From the NCBI GenBank assembly GCA_007695095.1, contig REEL01000072.1, forward strand, positions 1-39,398: 39,398 bases of DNA. The letters run 5' to 3'. The position numbers were made by a program, and so were the translations under genes. This stretch comes from Chitinophagaceae bacterium (GTDB taxonomy: Bacteria > Bacteroidota > Bacteroidia > Chitinophagales > REEL01). Numbering within the stretch: the stretch's first letter is position 1; each line of letters starts with the position of its first letter. Below the pieces are notes generated by a model. That model was not told the DNA's origin and did no database searches. It was given only the letters and a program-made list of their open reading frames with translations. This document shows, in pieces, positions 24,788-34,480 of the stretch.

Positions 24788-26053
24788 ATGGTTGTTTATA
24801 AATTTGGAGGTGCATCTATTAAAGATGCTGAAGCTGTAAAAAACATGGCTAAAATACTTTCACTCAGAGAGAAAAAGCCTTGCATAATTGTTATTTCTGC
24901 TATGGGAAAAACAACTAACTCCCTGGAAGAACTTTGTAATTCATTTTATAAAAATGATGCGGCAACTCCCTTTTTATTAAAAGAAATTAAAAATCGCCAC
25001 TTAAAAGTATTGAATAAACTTTTTGAAGATGAGGAACATGCAGTTTTCAAAAAAGTACATTCAATCTTCAATCAATTGGAAGGATTTATTTCAAAAAAAT
25101 CTAAATCTCCATTTGATTTTATTTATGACAAAATAGTTTCTCACGGAGAGTTGTTATCTACGACTATCATCAGTGAATATTTAAATTTTCAGGGTATCAA
25201 AAATACTTGGATTGATGTTCGTGAAGTAATTAAAACAAGCTCTGAGCATCGTGATCCAAAAATAAACTGGAATCTTACAGATACCAAAGTGCAGGAAATC
25301 ATAGTGCCTGTTTTACAAAAATCAACTGACCTGATAGTAACTCAGGGATTTTTAGGTTCAACAACAGAAGGGCATACGACAACGCTCGGAAGAGAAGGCT
25401 CGGATTTTACTGCTGCCATTTTTTCAAATATTCTAAACGCTGAAAAACAAGTTGTTTGGAAAGATGTTCCCGGAATTCTTAATGCCGACCCCAATCAATT
25501 TCAGGAAGCTGTAAAAATTGATAAATTATCCTACGATGACGCCGTTGAAATGACATTTTACGGGGCAACTGTTATTCACCCAAAAACAATAAAACCCCTT
25601 CAAAATAAGAATATTCCACTATATGTTCAGTCTTTTTTAAATCCAGGATCTAAAGGAACTACCATTCTTAACAGCACTTCAAGGGAAGAAAAAGTACCTA
25701 TTATCATTTTGAAGAAAAACCAAATTATACTTCGCATTTCTACCAAAGATTTTTCTTTTATGGCTGAGGATAACTTAAGCTTTATTTATAAAATTTTTGA
25801 TAAGCTGCGTATAAGTATTACAATGACTGAAAATGCGGCTATTTCATTGACAGTTTGCTTAGATAATAATCCGGGCAGAATCAATAAATTGCTTGAAAAG
25901 CTGGAAGACCGTTACGAAATTTCCGTATTAAAGAATGTGGAAGTGCTGACTGTAAAAAACTATAATGAGGATTTAATAAAAAAATTGACCAGCCACAGAA
26001 TCATTCGTTTTGAACAAAGAAGAAATGACTTAATCCGCTTTATTCTTCAATAG
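24788..26053 (+). CDS. lysC: Aspartate kinase
   Basis: 421 residues. Begins MVVYKFGGASIKDAEAV (nucleotide/aspartate site KFGGAS). Middle motifs are VSHGELLSTTIISEYL, TQGFLGSTTEGHTTTLGREGSDFTAA and KDVPGILNADPNQF, AVEMTFYGATVIHPKTI. The C-terminal 125 residues are two divergent ACT-like domains, the site of amino-acid feedback control in the family. It phosphorylates aspartate, the first step to lysine, threonine, methionine and diaminopimelate. It is monofunctional; no homoserine dehydrogenase is fused. A GNAT gene follows after 21 bases. Confidence 0.95.
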   Translation: MVVYKFGGASIKDAEAVKNMAKILSLREKKPCIIVISAMGKTTNSLEELCNSFYKNDAATPFLLKEIKNRHLKVLNKLFEDEEHAVFKKVHSIFNQLEGFISKKSKSPFDFIYDKIVSHGELLSTTIISEYLNFQGIKNTWIDVREVIKTSSEHRDPKINWNLTDTKVQEIIVPVLQKSTDLIVTQGFLGSTTEGHTTTLGREGSDFTAAIFSNILNAEKQVVWKDVPGILNADPNQFQEAVKIDKLSYDDAVEMTFYGATVIHPKTIKPLQNKNIPLYVQSFLNPGSKGTTILNSTSREEKVPIIILKKNQIILRISTKDFSFMAEDNLSFIYKIFDKLRISITMTENAAISLTVCLDNNPGRINKLLEKLEDRYEISVLKNVEVLTVKNYNEDLIKKLTSHRIIRFEQRRNDLIRFILQ

Positions 26054-26074
26054 AAAACTAAAGACAATTAAAAA

Positions 26075-26563
26075 GTGCAATTAACTTTCAGAAAACTCAC
26101 CCAAAAAGATTGGGAAAAAGTATCAGAAATCTACCGGGATGGAATTAATACCGGAATTGCCACTTTTCAAACAGAAGTTCCCGAATGGTCGGATTGGGAC
26201 AAAAGTCATTTAGAAAAAGGAAGAATTATTGCATTACATAACAATCAAATAATAGGTTGGGCAGCACTTACAGCCGTTTCTGACCGCTGCATTTATGCCG
26301 GTGTTGCTGAAGTTAGCCTTTATATAGCAAAAGATTTTTGGGGAAAGAAAGTTGGCACAAAACTACTGCAGAAACTCATCTATATTAGTGAGAAAGAGGG
26401 GATTTGGACTTTACAGGCCGGCATTTTCACAGAAAACATTGCCAGTCTTAATCTGCATAAATCAGTTGGTTTTCGAACAGTAGGTATGAGAGAAAAAATC
26501 GGTAAGCTAAACAATCAATGGAAAGATCTTTATCTGCTTGAAAGGAGAAGTAAGATAGTTTAG
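26075..26563 (+). CDS. GNAT acetyltransferase, phosphinothricin-acetyltransferase-like
   Basis: 162 residues starting at a GTG. The pattern FRKLTQKDWEKVSEIYRDGINTGIATFQTEVPEW followed by AEVSLYIAKDFWGKKVGTKLL (acetyl-CoA loop) and FTENIASLNLHKSVGFRTVGMREKIG is typical of the PAT/MddA-like group that acetylates small amines or amino-acid analogues. The exact acceptor is unknown. It follows aspartate kinase by 21 bases and probably shares its transcript. Confidence 0.85.
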   Translation: MQLTFRKLTQKDWEKVSEIYRDGINTGIATFQTEVPEWSDWDKSHLEKGRIIALHNNQIIGWAALTAVSDRCIYAGVAEVSLYIAKDFWGKKVGTKLLQKLIYISEKEGIWTLQAGIFTENIASLNLHKSVGFRTVGMREKIGKLNNQWKDLYLLERRSKIV

Positions 26564-26618
26564 GTTTCACTAGAATTTACTATTCACTTTTATTTATCGA
26601 AATTTAATAGAGGGATTG

Positions 26619-28697
26619 TCAAAAACCGGGCTCATAAATTCTAACAGCATTTTCAAAAATTATTTCTTTGTCAAATGACATTTTTTTAAATTGTTCATTA
26701 GTAAACATTTCCATTTGATCTGTAAAATGCGGACTATCCACATTGGCTGAAGCTCCATAGGCATGAACGGAATAGACCTCTACTCCTTCTTCAGAAAATT
26801 TTATAGCCTGAATATATGAATCGCCGCCGGTTACTTTAAATATTCCCTTTTTCTCGTCAATTAATTCAGCATCTGCTGCCCTGGGGACTTCACGTAAACC
26901 ACTGGCCGGAAAACTAACATCACCTCGTATATGTCTTTGAATGTCTCCTAAAGCAACATTAATATGACCATGTGTTTTCAATAAAAAATCCTTTGCTTCC
27001 CGAATCGCCCAAACAGCATCTTCTTCTTTTACCTGCTCTTCATGAATCATGAATAAAGCAAAAGGAAAATTGGTTCTTTTGATTAAAAAGTGATGCATTA
27101 CCAATACAAATCCGGCAGTTGTGTTTGTAATATCCCCCTGAAAATCCCAGTTTCTCAATTTTATAATTGCATCAGCTATATCAGGATATTCCTTCTCATC
27201 CAGCTCATAAAATATCCGAAAACTATTATGGTAAGTGCCGTTTTTAACATAACCTTTATCAAACTTTATTTGATTAAACGCTTCCCAGCTCATTGTTTCT
27301 TCCATATTTTCAAAAGTTCGTTGAAAATACTCGCCTCTGTTATAATTAAATCGCTGTAAACCAATAAAATCCCCTTCCCATTCACAACCTGAACCACTGG
27401 CAATCAATGGCGTTTGGTTTGCATTAAAAACATAACCACATTCCGGGTTAATTAAAGTAGGTTTACTTTCAAATTCCAACACTTCAACCCATTTATTATC
27501 GCTTGTTATACCTGCTATTGGTTGAGACCAATCTAAGTTTTTATCTCTGTCAGGTATTCGACCGGCTGAATGAAACATGATATTCCCTTCTACATCTGCA
27601 TATACAATATTAAATAATGGTAAAGCATCCATTTGAAGTGTATTTGTAAACTCATCCAAATTTTTAGCTTTATTCATTTTATACCATTGTTCACCCGACC
27701 TTATATCCTTATAAGCCGGAAAGCGAATTGCATAATAATTATCTTCATGCTCAATCACAGGTCCGAAAATGCTGACTTTGACATTTCGTCGAATAGGAAT
27801 ACCTATCCCCAGAAATTTCACATTCATTCGGATCCTACGCTCCTCAAAATCTACCCATTCCCCATCAAGTTTATATGCTGTGGCTCTTCTGTTAGTTTTT
27901 AGCTTATAAATATCCCCGAAAGTATGATAATTTACAGTATGTGACCAGCCTAAATATTGATTAGCACCGGCAAAAACAGTTATACCACCCGGGAAAAGCC
28001 CACCCATAATATTTAATCCCTCATCACTGACCAAATGCGCTTCATACCATGAAAACCTCCCTTCCTTGGGTTGATGCGAATTATTCATTAGATAAGTTTT
28101 GCCTGATTCAGTTCTTGAAGGAGCCAGCGCATAGGCGTTTGAACCTCTGTCGTTTGGAGTAGCATAATCAGCAATCCGATTGTTTGTAATAGCTTCTAAG
28201 GCCATCCCCACACCTCCCATTAATGAAGTTATCAGAACATACCCTTTAACAACATCTTTGCCGGTCATTGGAAATCCTTTTCTCAACAAAACTTCACTTC
28301 TGTTCTTTGAGGCATATTTATTTAAACCGGCACTATAAGCGTCCAGTAAATATCTGTATTCTTCACTTAAGTCCTTTTCATACCTTTTTTCAACAAGACT
28401 ATCAATTCCCAAGGCCTTTACCGCATAATCAAACAAAACCCCTTCCCTGCCCTGATAACGGCTCAGCATACCTTTAGCAGCCAATAAATTCAATTGTATA
28501 TTGTAAAAATCATCCTCGGCATGAGCCCATGCAAGTCCGTAAATAGCATCTGCATCTGTTTTTCCGTAAATATGCGGAACACCCCACTGGTCTCTAACTA
28601 TAGTTGTACTTCCTTCTTCATAAACATAACTCCCGATTGCTTTAGTTTGAAACAAAAAGAAAGCAAGTATTGAAATTAAACTACATCTGATTAACAT
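26619..28697 (-). CDS. Penicillin-acylase-family Ntn hydrolase
   Basis: 692 residues with a signal peptide (ILAFFLFQTKAIGS). The pro-alpha chain shows IVRDQWGVPHIYGKTDADAIYGLAWAHAEDD and MLSRYQGREG. The nucleophile serine is S186 in NDRGSNAYALAPS, where autocleavage would create the beta-chain N terminus. Downstream are GGLFPGGITVFAGANQYLGWSHT and YVFNANQTPL. Family members cleave amide bonds of penicillins, acyl-homoserine lactones or other N-acyl compounds in the periplasm. The real substrate is not predictable. Confidence 0.92.
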   Translation of the reverse strand: MLIRCSLISILAFFLFQTKAIGSYVYEEGSTTIVRDQWGVPHIYGKTDADAIYGLAWAHAEDDFYNIQLNLLAAKGMLSRYQGREGVLFDYAVKALGIDSLVEKRYEKDLSEEYRYLLDAYSAGLNKYASKNRSEVLLRKGFPMTGKDVVKGYVLITSLMGGVGMALEAITNNRIADYATPNDRGSNAYALAPSRTESGKTYLMNNSHQPKEGRFSWYEAHLVSDEGLNIMGGLFPGGITVFAGANQYLGWSHTVNYHTFGDIYKLKTNRRATAYKLDGEWVDFEERRIRMNVKFLGIGIPIRRNVKVSIFGPVIEHEDNYYAIRFPAYKDIRSGEQWYKMNKAKNLDEFTNTLQMDALPLFNIVYADVEGNIMFHSAGRIPDRDKNLDWSQPIAGITSDNKWVEVLEFESKPTLINPECGYVFNANQTPLIASGSGCEWEGDFIGLQRFNYNRGEYFQRTFENMEETMSWEAFNQIKFDKGYVKNGTYHNSFRIFYELDEKEYPDIADAIIKLRNWDFQGDITNTTAGFVLVMHHFLIKRTNFPFALFMIHEEQVKEEDAVWAIREAKDFLLKTHGHINVALGDIQRHIRGDVSFPASGLREVPRAADAELIDEKKGIFKVTGGDSYIQAIKFSEEGVEVYSVHAYGASANVDSPHFTDQMEMFTNEQFKKMSFDKEIIFENAVRIYEPGF

Positions 28698-28766
28698 GAA
28701 TAAAATTGTAAGTTCTAAAAAAAGGATTTAAGTTCTGAAGCAGGTTTTAGTTAAAAATAGTTGCCT

Positions 28767-28798
28767 TAAAGATAAAAACTAGTTTCAGATTTAATCAA
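28767..28798 (-). promoter_or_regulatory. Possible promoter of the acylase gene
   Basis: On the minus strand TTG (28796-28798) and TATCTTTA (28767-28774) are separated by 21 bases, close to the TTTG/TAnnTTTG arrangement. It lies about 70 bases before the acylase ATG and after the ahcY terminator. Confidence 0.35.
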
Positions 28799-28816
28799 GC
28801 AATTCAATTTTTTACC

Positions 28817-28850
28817 AAAAAAAAGAGCTGCCAAATTTGACAGCTCTTTT
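28817..28850 (-). terminator. Rho-independent terminator of ahcY
   Basis: A perfect ten-base stem AAAAGAGCTG/CAGCTCTTTT with a ten-base loop, followed on the minus strand by a run of T. It lies 19 bases after the ahcY stop. Confidence 0.9.
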
Positions 28851-28868
28851 AAAAATTTTCAATGAATT

Positions 28869-30176
28869 CTAATAGCGGTAATAATCCGGTTTGTAAGGTC
28901 CTTCTACCGGCACTCCAATATATTTAGATTGCTCAGGAGTAAGTTCTTCCAATACTACCCCAATTTTCATCAAATGCAGTCTGGCTACTTTTTCGTCCAA
29001 ATGCTTTGGTAAAGTATAAACTTCATTTTTATACTCATCATTGTTATTCCACAATTCCATTTGAGCCAAAGTTTGGTTAGTAAATGAATTTGACATAACA
29101 AATGACGGGTGGCCGGTTGCACAACCTAAGTTCACCAATCTGCCTTCCGCTAAAAGAATAATATCTTTTCCGTTAATGGTATATTTATCAACCTGTGGTT
29201 TGATATTATCTTTTGAATCTCCATGGTTTGCATTTAACCATTCAACATCAATTTCATTATCAAAATGGCCAATATTACAAACAATGGCTTTGTCTTTCAT
29301 TTTCATAAAATGATCGCCATGAATGATATCTTTGTTTCCTGTTGCCGTTACAACTATATCTGCTTCTTCAACAGCATCTATCATTTTTTTCACTTCAAAG
29401 CCATCCATAGCTGCCTGTAAAGCACAAATTGGATCTATCTCAGTTACTATAACTCTTGCTCCTGCTCCTCTTAAACTTTCAGCAGAACCTTTTCCAACAT
29501 CTCCGTATCCGCCAACAACAGCAACTTTTCCGGCAATCATAATGTCCGTTGCTCTTCTGATTGCATCTACCAAAGATTCACGACAACCGTATTTGTTATC
29601 AAACTTAGATTTTGTCACAGAATCGTTTACATTAATACATGGAACAGGCAAAGTCCCTTTTTTCATACGCTCGTACAATCTTAACACACCTGTAGTGGTC
29701 TCTTCTGATATACCTTTTAGACTTTTTATCATTTCAGGATATTTGTCTAAAACTATATTTGTCAGGTCTCCCCCGTCATCTAAAATCATATTCAATGGGC
29801 GCTCTTCGTTTCCGAAAAATAAAGTTTGTTCAATACACCAGTCATATTCTTCTTCTGTCAGGCCTTTCCATGCGAATACAGGAACTCCTGCTTTCGCAAC
29901 TGCAGCAGCTGCATGGTCCTGAGTTGAAAAAATATTACACGATGCCCATCTCACTTCAGCTCCCAAATGAATCAAGGTTTCAATCAAAACTGCGGTTTGT
30001 ATAGTCATGTGCAAACATCCGGCGATGCGAGCACCTTTCAATGGTTTTGAGTTTCCATATTCCTCTCTTAATGCTATTAAACCGGGCATTTCGGCTTCTG
30101 CCAGTGAAATCTCTTTACGTCCCCAATCGGCAAGAGTAATGTCTTTAACTTTGTAATTTAACTTTGTGTCTATCAT
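28869..30176 (-). CDS. ahcY: Adenosylhomocysteinase
   Basis: The start at 30176 ([20 protein letters not shown]) gives 435 residues, the normal length; a longer frame from 30239 is unlikely. Motifs: [32 protein letters not shown], the NAD+-binding [35 protein letters not shown], and the C-terminal [18 protein letters not shown]. It splits S-adenosylhomocysteine to adenosine and homocysteine and keeps methyltransferases active. TAATTTTG (30192-30199, minus) is a -7-like box very near the start. Confidence 0.97.
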   Translation of the reverse strand: MIDTKLNYKVKDITLADWGRKEISLAEAEMPGLIALREEYGNSKPLKGARIAGCLHMTIQTAVLIETLIHLGAEVRWASCNIFSTQDHAAAAVAKAGVPVFAWKGLTEEEYDWCIEQTLFFGNEERPLNMILDDGGDLTNIVLDKYPEMIKSLKGISEETTTGVLRLYERMKKGTLPVPCINVNDSVTKSKFDNKYGCRESLVDAIRRATDIMIAGKVAVVGGYGDVGKGSAESLRGAGARVIVTEIDPICALQAAMDGFEVKKMIDAVEEADIVVTATGNKDIIHGDHFMKMKDKAIVCNIGHFDNEIDVEWLNANHGDSKDNIKPQVDKYTINGKDIILLAEGRLVNLGCATGHPSFVMSNSFTNQTLAQMELWNNNDEYKNEVYTLPKHLDEKVARLHLMKIGVVLEELTPEQSKYIGVPVEGPYKPDYYRY

Positions 30177-30332
30177 TCTATCTTTTTTTTGCAAAATTAT
30201 GAAAAAAATCTTTATTATGTTTGTATTTAACTTAAACACTGAATAAACAGCTTAAATCTGTTTTTAGTTTAGGAAATTCAGGTATGTTTTATCATTTATA
30301 ACGGGAAAAAGAAATTTTTAAAATCAAAGCAA

Positions 30333-30776
30333 ATGAAAAATATTAAAATCGAGGGTATAACTATTATCAACGGACCTAATTTAAATAAGTTAGGAAGCCG
30401 GGAACCGGAAGTCTATGGAAAAGATCAATTTGAACAATTTTTTAAAAAAAGTTGCCTGCAATTTCAACAGGTTCCATTGAAACTCAAACAATCAAATATT
30501 GAAGGGGAAATAATCAACTTCATACAGGAATGTGAGGAAAAAAAGCAAGCTATAGTTATTAATCCGGGAGGATACACCCACACTTCTGTTGCTATTTCAG
30601 ATGCATTAGCCTCTGTAAACAATCCGGTTATTGAAGTACATATAAGTAATATTTATGCGCGGGAAGACTACCGGCAAAAAAACCTGACAGCAAAAAATAC
30701 AGATGGTGTAATTATAGGATTTGGACTGGAAGGCTATAATATTGCCATTCGCTCCCTGCTTCACTATTTTAACTAA
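30333..30776 (+). CDS. aroQ: 3-dehydroquinate dehydratase type II
   Basis: 147 residues, the normal type II length. Motifs: IINGPNLNKLGSREPEVYG, INPGGYTHTSVAISDAL with the catalytic His region, VIEVHISNIYAREDYRQKN and GFGLEGYNIAI. It dehydrates 3-dehydroquinate in the shikimate pathway. A 20-residue block around residue 40 (FFKKSCLQFQQVPLKLKQSN) is somewhat divergent. Its last 8 bases overlap the convergent helical-repeat gene. Confidence 0.95.
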   Translation: MKNIKIEGITIINGPNLNKLGSREPEVYGKDQFEQFFKKSCLQFQQVPLKLKQSNIEGEIINFIQECEEKKQAIVINPGGYTHTSVAISDALASVNNPVIEVHISNIYAREDYRQKNLTAKNTDGVIIGFGLEGYNIAIRSLLHYFN

Positions 30777-32244
30777 GCTTTTGAGAAATAATCTCAACTT
30801 CTCTTTTTAGCCATGTTAGAGGTAAATAATCTTTTAAATGAGGATTTAATTTCAAATCAGATTGCTGAATTTTTGTTTTCATTTTTTCAATTTGAGGCCT
30901 CAGTTCTTCCTTAGGTAAATGCTTTACCATAGTATTGAAAAACTTTTGCATCAACCTGGAAGTAACATTTACCACTTCCTCTGCTCTTTCATGATAATCT
31001 ATAAGCCTTCTGAAATTTAAAATTTCCCTTATAGAACTATCTATATCACCTCTTTGATAAAAAACGATTATATAAATAAATCGAAAGTAAAAATATTCCG
31101 TATAGGGTCTTTGCTGAATATTTTCCGGAATTTTATCATAGGCTTTTTCATGTTCTCCTTTAAAAATATAAGCCATACAAATCAAGCATTCAAACCGAAA
31201 CTTAAGCTTTTGGTGAATCTCAATATCACTTTCATACTCAACCAGTAATTCCAGTGCTTCATCATAACTCTGTAATTTCATTAAACTGCTGGCATAATTC
31301 AGTACAATTCCCAAATTAACTTTCAGTTTATGTTTTTTAAGGATTGAAATAGCCTCACTGAAGTACTCATTAGCTTTTTCATATTTACTGTCAAAAAAAT
31401 ATCCTAAGCCTATATTTGACTGACAAATTGCCTTTTCCTTGTTATACTTTGGGTAATAATCTTTGGTTTGTTCCAAATATTTGAGGGCTTCAATAAGCAC
31501 ATCGTTATTCTTAACTATATTTTTAATATTGGTTATTGAGTAGTATTCACTTTTAAGTAAAAAATAATTTGCCAGAGGGTCTGTAATGTCAGTATCAGAG
31601 TGGTCAAAAAATTCCGGTGAGGATGTTGTTTCGTAATCAGATTCGAAAATTTTGATTATTCGTTGAGTAAACATTTCCTTTTGTTTCAAATCAAACCATT
31701 CTCTTTGAAAACTTGTAATCAAACTACTTCTGGACTCTCTCGTTAAATCATGAAGCTCTTTATATACTTCAGCGCCAATCTCTTTATGATCAATTAAGTA
31801 ATTAAACAAAAACTCTTTTAATTTAAATACCCGGCTATTATCCTTTTCATTTATAGCATTAGTAAGTGCTTTTCGTATATCACTTTCAATATCCGGCAAA
31901 ATATCCGAGAGCTCACTCAACAGATGTAAATCAAGTTTTTTCGGATTTAACTTATATTCTTTTAAAACATTTGAAACGACCAGTACTTTATATATCTCCT
32001 CATTTAATAAACGCAATTCATTTCTTAGAATGTAATCTTTTTCTTTATTCCATTTATCATCATATAGTTTTTTAAAAACCTCAGTTTTTTCAAGATCCGT
32101 TTTTTCACTATTAATGAAATCAAAAATAATTTGATAAAGCTTATCAAGTTGTTTTCTGGGATTTGATGAAAGATTAAATTTTAGTTGTTCATGGTGATTT
32201 TTATTTAAACTTTTTAATAATGCATAGGTTTTGGAATTTTTCAT
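30769..32244 (-). CDS. Helical-repeat (TPR-like) protein of unknown function
   Basis: 491 residues from the ATG at 32244; a GTG two codons upstream is possible. It has no signal peptide and is nearly all helical, rich in Leu, Lys and Glu. Residues about 270-370 show TPR-like pairs (AICQSNIGLGYFFDSKYEKANEYFSEA, LNYASSLMKLQSYDEALELL, CMAYIFKGEHEKAYDKI). TPR proteins scaffold protein complexes; no partner is indicated. Minus-strand TAGTTTTG at 32274-32281 is a fair -7 box just upstream. Confidence 0.65.
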   Translation of the reverse strand: MKNSKTYALLKSLNKNHHEQLKFNLSSNPRKQLDKLYQIIFDFINSEKTDLEKTEVFKKLYDDKWNKEKDYILRNELRLLNEEIYKVLVVSNVLKEYKLNPKKLDLHLLSELSDILPDIESDIRKALTNAINEKDNSRVFKLKEFLFNYLIDHKEIGAEVYKELHDLTRESRSSLITSFQREWFDLKQKEMFTQRIIKIFESDYETTSSPEFFDHSDTDITDPLANYFLLKSEYYSITNIKNIVKNNDVLIEALKYLEQTKDYYPKYNKEKAICQSNIGLGYFFDSKYEKANEYFSEAISILKKHKLKVNLGIVLNYASSLMKLQSYDEALELLVEYESDIEIHQKLKFRFECLICMAYIFKGEHEKAYDKIPENIQQRPYTEYFYFRFIYIIVFYQRGDIDSSIREILNFRRLIDYHERAEEVVNVTSRLMQKFFNTMVKHLPKEELRPQIEKMKTKIQQSDLKLNPHLKDYLPLTWLKREVEIISQKLS

Positions 32245-32410
32245 ACTCACAGTTTACATTCATCACAAAAATACAAAACTAAAAAAAAATAACTGCCGAA
32301 ATGCAATATTAATCTTACTTTTAAAAATACTAATATATTTCTTAATTCATTATTATCATCACAATTACTTTTTTTTGCATTTTTTGCTTTTAAAATAAAC
32401 TGTATCTTTA

Positions 32411-32480
32411 ATAGTCCTTTTTAGTTTAGCACATAATTGCAAACTTAAAAGAGCCTTGTGAAATTCATGAGGCTCTTTTT
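32411..32480 (+). ncRNA. Candidate small RNA ending in an orphan terminator
   Basis: TATCTTTA (32403-32410) preceded by TTTG (32383-32386, spacing 16, shorter than usual) could start a transcript of about 65-70 bases that ends at the GAGCC/GGCTC hairpin and T run. No coding frame and no known RNA family is recognised. Function unknown; the call rests only on a promoter-like box and a terminator. Confidence 0.25.
32447..32478 (+). terminator. Rho-independent terminator without an upstream gene
   Basis: AAAAGAGCCT pairs with AGGCTCTTTT around a short inner stem, followed by seven T on the plus strand. The only gene upstream on this side runs the other way, so it must end a non-coding transcript or guard the subtilase gene against read-through. 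Confidence 0.7.
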
Positions 32481-32502
32481 TTATGCATATCCTTTCTCAA
32501 AT

Positions 32503-32533
32503 TATGTTTTTAGAGTCATTGAGATTAACTTTG
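32503..32533 (+). promoter_or_regulatory. Candidate promoter of the subtilase gene
   Basis: TAACTTTG (32526-32533) fits TAnnTTTG exactly; a weak TATG -33 (32503-32506) stands 19 bases upstream, the standard spacing. The expected start of transcription is about 30 bases before the ATG at 32572. Confidence 0.5.
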
Positions 32534-32571
32534 GAATGATTTATATCAATCTAAAAATCTAATTATTACTA

Positions 32572-34473
32572 ATGAAAGCATTGAGCTCTTTTATATTATT
32601 TTTATTCGTTTTCAGCTTTTCATGTTTAATTTTCGCAGCAGATTATGAAAAGTATTTGGAAAATGATAAAATGGTAATCTTCTTCCCTGAGGATGAAAAA
32701 TATGATGTCGGTGAGTTATTGAAAAAAAGTGAGCAGTTCCATGATATTGAAATTGTAAAAAGCTACTTTATCCCTTCCCCTAAGTTGCAGATTATTAGCT
32801 TTAACAAGGCCATAAGCTGGGAGCAAAAAGAAGAGATATTCAGTAGTGTAAACTTAGCCGGAGATGTGATGCATTTGCCCTATCTAAAAAATAATGAGGG
32901 TTTCTGGCTGGGTATTTTGCCCGATATTTTTGTATCTGTAAATTCTGAGGCTGAAAGAAATTCATTGATTTTAAATATGGGTAAGCAAGGCTGGGAGTTT
33001 GAACCTGTGAATCACTTACCTAAAAATGTATATAAATTCAGTAACCGTCAATCAAGCGGTAAGGAAATTTTAGATTTGGCAATTAGCTTAAATAATGATG
33101 CTGATTATCTATGGGCAGAACCGGGTTACTTCTTTTTTCCGGATGTGCATGATGTACCAGATGACCCTATTTTTTTCAGGCAATGGCATATAGAAAATGA
33201 AGGAACGGCTGCACAGGGAAATGGTGTAGTTGGAGCGGACATTTCAGGTTTGGATGCATGGACAGTTTCAAAAGGAAATCCGGATATTAAAGTAGCTATA
33301 GTTGATAGTGGTGTAGATACATTGCATCCTGACCTGAGTGCCAATTTTTATATGGGATTTGATGCAACCGGTGGCAACAGCAATGGTTTCCCCAATCAAA
33401 ACTACTCACAGGATGCACATGGAACAGCAGCTACCGGAATCATTTCAGCAATAGCAGATAATGGTATTGGAGTTGCCGGCATTGCCAATGAGTGTAAATT
33501 TATGGCTGTAAAATCTTTTTATTATATCGACAGTTTAATTGGAATTATACCTTTTGCTACATCAGAGTATTTTTCAAGCGGACTAATATGGGCATATCAA
33601 AATGGAGCAGATGTGATAAACAATTCATGGACGATTCCTCCTTTATTTTTAGCATTGCTACCGGGCAATCCCGCTCTCATAGATGCTGCTCTTGAAGAGG
33701 CATCCACTAATGGAAGAAACGGGAAAGGAACCGTCTTGTTTTTTTCATCCGGAAATGATGGTGACCCGCCTTACTGGCCTTCAGACCTTGAAATGACAAT
33801 AGCCGTAAATGCTACCAGTATGTGTGATGAAAGGAAAAGCCCTGATTCGTGTGACGGAGAAAACTGGGAAGGAAATTACGGTGAAACCATTAATATTTCA
33901 GCCCCGGGTGTTAGAATCCCAACTACGGATATGCAGGGTACAAAAGGATATACAAACGGCAATTATACCTTGTCTTACAATGGCACATCTGCAGCATCTG
34001 CAGTAGCAAGTGGAGTAGGCGCACTCATACTTTCTGTAAATCCGGACCTCACAGCAGAAGAAGTTGCTTATATTCTATATACTACAGCCGATAAAATTGA
34101 AGGTTGTGATTATAGTACCTATAAAAATGGCAGCACCTGGTGTCCCGAATTAGGACATGGCAGAGTGAATGCTTATCAGGCACTTTTAAGTGCTCAGGAT
34201 TTTGAAGGTATAAGCTCGGTAAACAATTCGGTTAAAAATCATTATTTAAGAATTTACCCGAATCCGGTTAGAAAAAGCATTCATTTTAACCACAACTTTA
34301 ATCATCCGGTTAAACTGACCATTTATAATATCAACGGTCAGTTTGTTTATGATAAAATATTTACTATATTACCTAATAAAATTAATATTGATGAAATATT
34401 ATCTTCGGGTTTTTATATCTTAAAACTTACAAGTGACCGGGAGAGTATTACTAAGAAAATTATTGTTCAATAA
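32572..34473 (+). CDS. Subtilisin-like (S8) serine protease with T9SS tail
   Basis: 633 residues. Signal peptide 1-22 (FSCLIFAAD). A propeptide of about 170 residues precedes the S8 domain, which has D245 in AIVDSGVD, H283 in DAHGTAATG, oxyanion N395 in SSGNDGD and S473 in NGTSAASAVASG; the triad is complete. The last 70 residues are a type A sorting tail (LRIYPNPVRKSIHF ... SGFYILKL ... KKIIVQ), so it is exported by T9SS and released or attached at the surface. It probably degrades external protein. An SDR gene follows 7 bases after the stop. Confidence 0.95.
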   Translation: MKALSSFILFLFVFSFSCLIFAADYEKYLENDKMVIFFPEDEKYDVGELLKKSEQFHDIEIVKSYFIPSPKLQIISFNKAISWEQKEEIFSSVNLAGDVMHLPYLKNNEGFWLGILPDIFVSVNSEAERNSLILNMGKQGWEFEPVNHLPKNVYKFSNRQSSGKEILDLAISLNNDADYLWAEPGYFFFPDVHDVPDDPIFFRQWHIENEGTAAQGNGVVGADISGLDAWTVSKGNPDIKVAIVDSGVDTLHPDLSANFYMGFDATGGNSNGFPNQNYSQDAHGTAATGIISAIADNGIGVAGIANECKFMAVKSFYYIDSLIGIIPFATSEYFSSGLIWAYQNGADVINNSWTIPPLFLALLPGNPALIDAALEEASTNGRNGKGTVLFFSSGNDGDPPYWPSDLEMTIAVNATSMCDERKSPDSCDGENWEGNYGETINISAPGVRIPTTDMQGTKGYTNGNYTLSYNGTSAASAVASGVGALILSVNPDLTAEEVAYILYTTADKIEGCDYSTYKNGSTWCPELGHGRVNAYQALLSAQDFEGISSVNNSVKNHYLRIYPNPVRKSIHFNHNFNHPVKLTIYNINGQFVYDKIFTILPNKINIDEILSSGFYILKLTSDRESITKKIIVQ

Positions 34474-34480
34474 AAAACTA

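Larger units (their letters stand above)
32245..32571. other. Divergent intergenic region, 327 bp, with an orphan terminator
   Basis: Lies between the helical-repeat gene (minus) and the subtilase gene (plus). It holds a candidate minus promoter (32274-32281), a plus-strand terminator-like hairpin (32447-32478) with no gene upstream of it, and a candidate subtilase promoter (32503-32533). Confidence 0.6.

Noticed and set aside
29323-29922. A 199-codon open frame on the plus strand
   Set aside because: It lies entirely antisense to ahcY, which has full family motifs; it has no recognisable protein features and reflects the codon bias of the real gene.
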